Shown here: in pieces, positions 46,478-48,878 of the stretch
Layout: the number at the start of each line of letters is the position of its first letter
Numbering within the stretch: position 1 is the first letter of the stretch
Assembly: GCA_947628815.1 (NCBI GenBank)
Contig: CANRBJ010000012.1
Location: forward strand, 1-48,878
Direction of reading: 5' to 3'
DNA length: 48,878 bases
Source: an uncultured Clostridia bacterium
GTDB taxonomy: Bacteria; Bacillota; Clostridia; TANB77; CAG-508
Position numbers and translations under genes: made by a program
Notes under the pieces: model-generated
Told to the model about the DNA's origin: nothing
The model's input: only the letters and a program-made list of their open reading frames with translations
Database searches by the model: none

Positions 46478-46708
46478 CTACCCTACAAATTCAATAACTA
46501 TTTTCTTATTTTCTTTTGCAGCAATTGCTTTTGTAACAATACGAATAGATGTAGCTATTTTTCCTTGTTTTCCAATTACTTTACCCATATCACTATTTTC
46601 TACTTTTACTTCAAAAGCAGTAGTACGTCCTCTTTGGATTTCAGTAACTTCAACCGCATCTGGATATTCCACTAAATTCCTTATAATAATTTCAAGCATT
46701 TCTTTCAT
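46478..46708 (-). CDS. khpA: KH-domain RNA-binding protein KhpA
   Basis: A 76-residue single KH-domain protein with the GxxG loop in GKVIGKQGKIATSIR. KhpA with KhpB binds RNAs and affects cell elongation in Firmicutes. The start at 46708 follows AGGAGGG by five bases. It lies between rpsP and rimM. Confidence 0.93.
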   Translation of the reverse strand: MKEMLEIIIRNLVEYPDAVEVTEIQRGRTTAFEVKVENSDMGKVIGKQGKIATSIRIVTKAIAAKENKKIVIEFVG

Positions 46709-46718
46709 ATTGACCCTC

Positions 46719-46952
46719 CTAGTTAGCTTTTGCAATTAATTTTTTAACTGTATCTGTTGGTTTTGCACCATTTTTTATCCATTTTTCAACTTTATCTTCG
46801 TCTAATACTATTGTAGATGGTTCTGTCATTGGATTGTATGTTCCAATTTGTTCAATTATTTTTCCATCTCTTGGTGATTTTGAATCTGCTACAACTATGT
46901 GATAAAATGGAGCTTTTTTTGCACCAAATCTTTGTAATCTTATTTTTACCAT
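46719..46952 (-). CDS. rpsP: 30S ribosomal protein S16
   Basis: A 77-residue S16 with [20 protein letters not shown] and [13 protein letters not shown]. The start at 46952 has GGAGGTG six bases upstream; the in-frame GTG overlapping that site is rejected. It is followed by khpA. Confidence 0.96.
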   Translation of the reverse strand: MVKIRLQRFGAKKAPFYHIVVADSKSPRDGKIIEQIGTYNPMTEPSTIVLDEDKVEKWIKNGAKPTDTVKKLIAKAN

Positions 46953-47008
46953 TACTTTCACCTCCTAAAAATTTTCTTATATATAAATTTAAAAATTTAA
47001 TAACTAAG

Positions 47009-48358
47009 TTATAATTTGAAATCTTTTAAAGCTTCTGGATTTATTCCTTTAAGCATATTTTTCATACCTTTACTACTTTGCATTTTTTTCATCATGGCTT
47101 GTGTCATTTCAAAAGACTTCATAAATTTATTAACCTCTTGAACAGTAACTCCTGCTCCATCTGCAATCCTCTTTCTTCTTGAGCCATTTAATAATTTTGT
47201 ATTTCTTTTTTCTTTTTGCGTCATAGAACAAATAATAGCTTCTATTTTTACAAATTCTTTATCATCAACTTTAATATCTTTTAACTTATTCATTCCTGGT
47301 ATCATTTTTAAAATTGAAGAAAAAGAACCCATTTTTTTCATTTGTCTTAATTGTGTTAAATAATCATCTAAATCAAATTCCTGCTTTCTAAGTTTTTGTT
47401 CTAATTTTATTGCTTCTTCTTCACTAAAGGCTTCTTCAGCTTTTTCAATAATAGATAACACATCACCCATTCCAAGAATTCTAGATGCCATTCTTTCTGG
47501 ATGAAATACTTCAATATCACTTAGCTTCTCACCTGTTGCTACAAATTTTATTGGTCTAGATGTTACCTTTTTAACTGATAACGCAGCACCACCACGAGTA
47601 TCTCCATCAAGTTTTGTAAGAACTACACCATCAATTCCAATTGCTTCATTAAATGAAGTTGCTACATTAACTGCATCTTGACCTGTCATAGCATCTACAA
47701 CCAATAGAATTTCGTGAGGTTTCGTATTTGCTTTTAAGTTCTTTAATTCTTGCATTAACTCTTCATCAATATGAAGTCTTCCGGCTGTATCTATAATAAC
47801 AACGTCATTTAATTTTGATATAGCAATATTTAATGCTTGTTTTGCAATGTGAGTAACGTCTTTAGATTCTTCATTTGCAAATACTGGAATATTTAAACTT
47901 TTTCCTACAACTTGCAATTGCTTAATAGCAGCTGGTCTATATACATCACATGCAACAAGTAATGGATTTTTACCTTGTTTTCGTAAAAGATTTGCAAGTT
48001 TTCCTGCTGTTGTTGTTTTACCAGAACCTTGAAGTCCTACAAGCATAATAACTGTTGGTGGGTTTGGTGTAAAATTTATTTTACTTTCCGTTCCACCTAA
48101 TAATTCTACTAATTCATCTTTTACAATTTTTACAACTTGTTGACCTGGAGTTAGCGATTTTAAAACATCTTGACCTAATGCTTTTTCTTGTATAACACTT
48201 ATAAAATCCTTTACAATTTTATAGTTAACATCTGCTTCTAGTAATGCAAGTTTTACCTCTCGTAACATTTCCTTTAAATCCTGCTCTGTAACCCTTGCTT
48301 TTCCTCCAAATTTTCTTGTAATACTTTGTAATCTCGAAGATAATCCTTCAAAAGCCAT
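47009..48358 (-). CDS. ffh: Signal recognition particle protein Ffh
   Basis: SRP54 GTPase that targets membrane proteins co-translationally with 4.5S RNA. The 449 residues show the N domain, the G domain motifs GLQGSGKTTTAGKLA, DTAGRLH, TKLDGDTRGGAA, and the Met-rich M domain (MGSFSSILKMIPGMNKL, AMMKKMQSSKGM). It lies 18 bases after ylxM, the usual partner. Confidence 0.97.
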   Translation of the reverse strand: MAFEGLSSRLQSITRKFGGKARVTEQDLKEMLREVKLALLEADVNYKIVKDFISVIQEKALGQDVLKSLTPGQQVVKIVKDELVELLGGTESKINFTPNPPTVIMLVGLQGSGKTTTAGKLANLLRKQGKNPLLVACDVYRPAAIKQLQVVGKSLNIPVFANEESKDVTHIAKQALNIAISKLNDVVIIDTAGRLHIDEELMQELKNLKANTKPHEILLVVDAMTGQDAVNVATSFNEAIGIDGVVLTKLDGDTRGGAALSVKKVTSRPIKFVATGEKLSDIEVFHPERMASRILGMGDVLSIIEKAEEAFSEEEAIKLEQKLRKQEFDLDDYLTQLRQMKKMGSFSSILKMIPGMNKLKDIKVDDKEFVKIEAIICSMTQKEKRNTKLLNGSRRKRIADGAGVTVQEVNKFMKSFEMTQAMMKKMQSSKGMKNMLKGINPEALKDFKL

Positions 48359-48376
48359 ATCTTCCTCCTTGATACT

Positions 48377-48724
48377 CTAAACTAAACAATTTAGTTCTTT
48401 TTTAACATTTTCTAAAATACTTGCAATTTCTTCATCAGAGAATTTCGTTTGAATTTTTGTTAATTCAGAAAGTATTTTCACTATTTGCTTTTCTTGATCC
48501 ACTGTTCTTTTCATGATTCCGAGCTTTTCTTCGTATTCGAAAAGTTTATTTTCCCCCTTCACAATATTATCTCTTGCCGCTTGCCTAGTAATCCCATAAT
48601 TTTCAGCAATCTCCGACAATGAAAAATCATTATTATAGTAATCATCTAAGAAATTATACTGTTTTTCAGTTAATAGTTTGCCATATATTTGGCATAACAT
48701 ACTTACTTTAACATTCTTTTCCAT
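48377..48724 (-). CDS. ylxM: YlxM-family helix-turn-helix protein
   Basis: A 115-residue regulator-like protein always found next to ffh, with a sigma-70 region 4-like HTH (SLSEIAENYGITRQAARDNI). It is thought to help SRP function or expression; the exact role is unclear. It is the first gene of the ffh operon. Confidence 0.9.
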   Translation of the reverse strand: MEKNVKVSMLCQIYGKLLTEKQYNFLDDYYNNDFSLSEIAENYGITRQAARDNIVKGENKLFEYEEKLGIMKRTVDQEKQIVKILSELTKIQTKFSDEEIASILENVKKELNCLV

Positions 48725-48754
48725 ACTACTACCTCTCTTTTGTAATGCTAATAT

Positions 48755-48783
48755 ACTTTACATCTTTTTTTTGCTTTTGTCAA
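48755..48783 (-). promoter_or_regulatory. Sigma-A promoter of the ylxM-ffh operon
   Basis: TTGACA (48783-48778), 17-base spacer, TAAAGT (48760-48755) on the minus strand, about 30 bases upstream of ylxM. It lies about 22 bases from the group II intron end. Confidence 0.65.
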
Positions 48784-48805
48784 GATGTTTTTAAAGATTT
48801 TCACA

Positions 48806-48878
48806 ATCGAGTAGGAGAAATATCATTAATTGATACTTCGTCCTCTCACACCACCGTACGTGCCGTTCGGCATACGGC
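48806..48878 (-). mobile_element. Group II intron 3' end (domains V and VI), continues beyond the window
   Basis: On the minus strand the sequence from the window edge reads as domain V: GCCGTA-TGCC-GAAC-GGCA-CG-TACGGT, with the two-base CG bulge, followed by a domain VI hairpin (GAGGACGAAGTATC/GATATTTCTCC) with a bulged-A region and an end at CTACTCGAT. The intron-encoded reverse transcriptase would lie to the right, outside the window. The 3' splice boundary near 48806 is inferred from the family's AY end. Confidence 0.75.

Overview
The window is a low-GC (clearly under one third G+C), gene-dense piece of a spore-forming Clostridia-type Bacillota chromosome. Spo0A, SpoIIP and a cotJABC spore-coat operon show sporulation. 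The ylxM-ffh-rpsP-khpA-rimM-trmD-rplS, tsaE-tsaB-rimI and rlmN-prpC-prkC orders are typical of Firmicutes. The composition and the uncharacterised proteins suggest an uncultivated gut-type clostridial lineage, but the species cannot be named from this sequence.

Layout. 0-3.4 kb (minus): gap, two small proteins, coaE, rnhA. 3.4-4.7 kb (plus): tmcAL. 4.7-9.3 kb (minus): a ProA-like protein and a giant uncharacterised protein. 9.3-11.3 kb: a RhuM remnant and cotJABC. 11.3-22.3 kb (minus): an AAA/DUF4143 ATPase, spoIIP, a metallo-hydrolase, rel, recJ, prkC, prpC, rlmN. 22.4-24.2 kb (plus): an acyl-CoA synthetase. 24.3-38.2 kb (minus): RNase G, pth, a VanY-type carboxypeptidase, trmB, a candidate type I toxin-antitoxin pair, spo0A, five consecutive metabolic or unknown genes, a CNNM/CBS protein, a thioester surface protein and a sortase-like protein that lacks its catalytic residues. 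38.6-40.4 kb (minus): a membrane protein, a PD-(D/E)XK homing-type endonuclease and a tRNA cluster (Gly-UCC, CAU, and Tyr-GUA split by a 216-nt group I intron). 40.6-44.6 kb (plus): tsaE, tsaB, rimI and a Lon-family protease. 44.7-48.7 kb (minus): the ffh/ribosomal operon. The right edge holds domains V-VI of a group II intron.

The most important observation is a recoding signal. Eleven genes look frameshifted, and in every one the break is a single extra C placed exactly in front of a glycine GGA or GGG codon. The ribosome therefore meets an in-frame CGG, and protein homology resumes one base later with glycine. By my hand scan of both strands these eleven are the only in-frame CGG codons in any gene here; CGG is never used as an ordinary arginine codon, although it occurs out of frame dozens of times. 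The sites lie in genes of both orientations, always in coding phase and on the coding strand, and several fall on invariant glycines (the TsaE Walker A motif, the FAD motif of the HI0933-type flavoprotein, the Pth GGAGG motif). This is not what sequencing error or gene decay would produce. It suggests that CGG has lost its arginine meaning and that CGGR is decoded as one glycine with a +1 shift, by a quadruplet-reading tRNA-Gly or by frameshifting at an unassigned codon. I have annotated those genes as full-length recoded CDS and marked each site.

How the genes relate: rel, prkC/prpC and spo0A are regulators of growth, dormancy and sporulation; spoIIP and cotJABC act later in spore formation. 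The tsa genes, trmB, trmD, rimM, rlmN, tmcAL, pth and the tRNA cluster serve translation, the same process that the CGG recoding would have altered.
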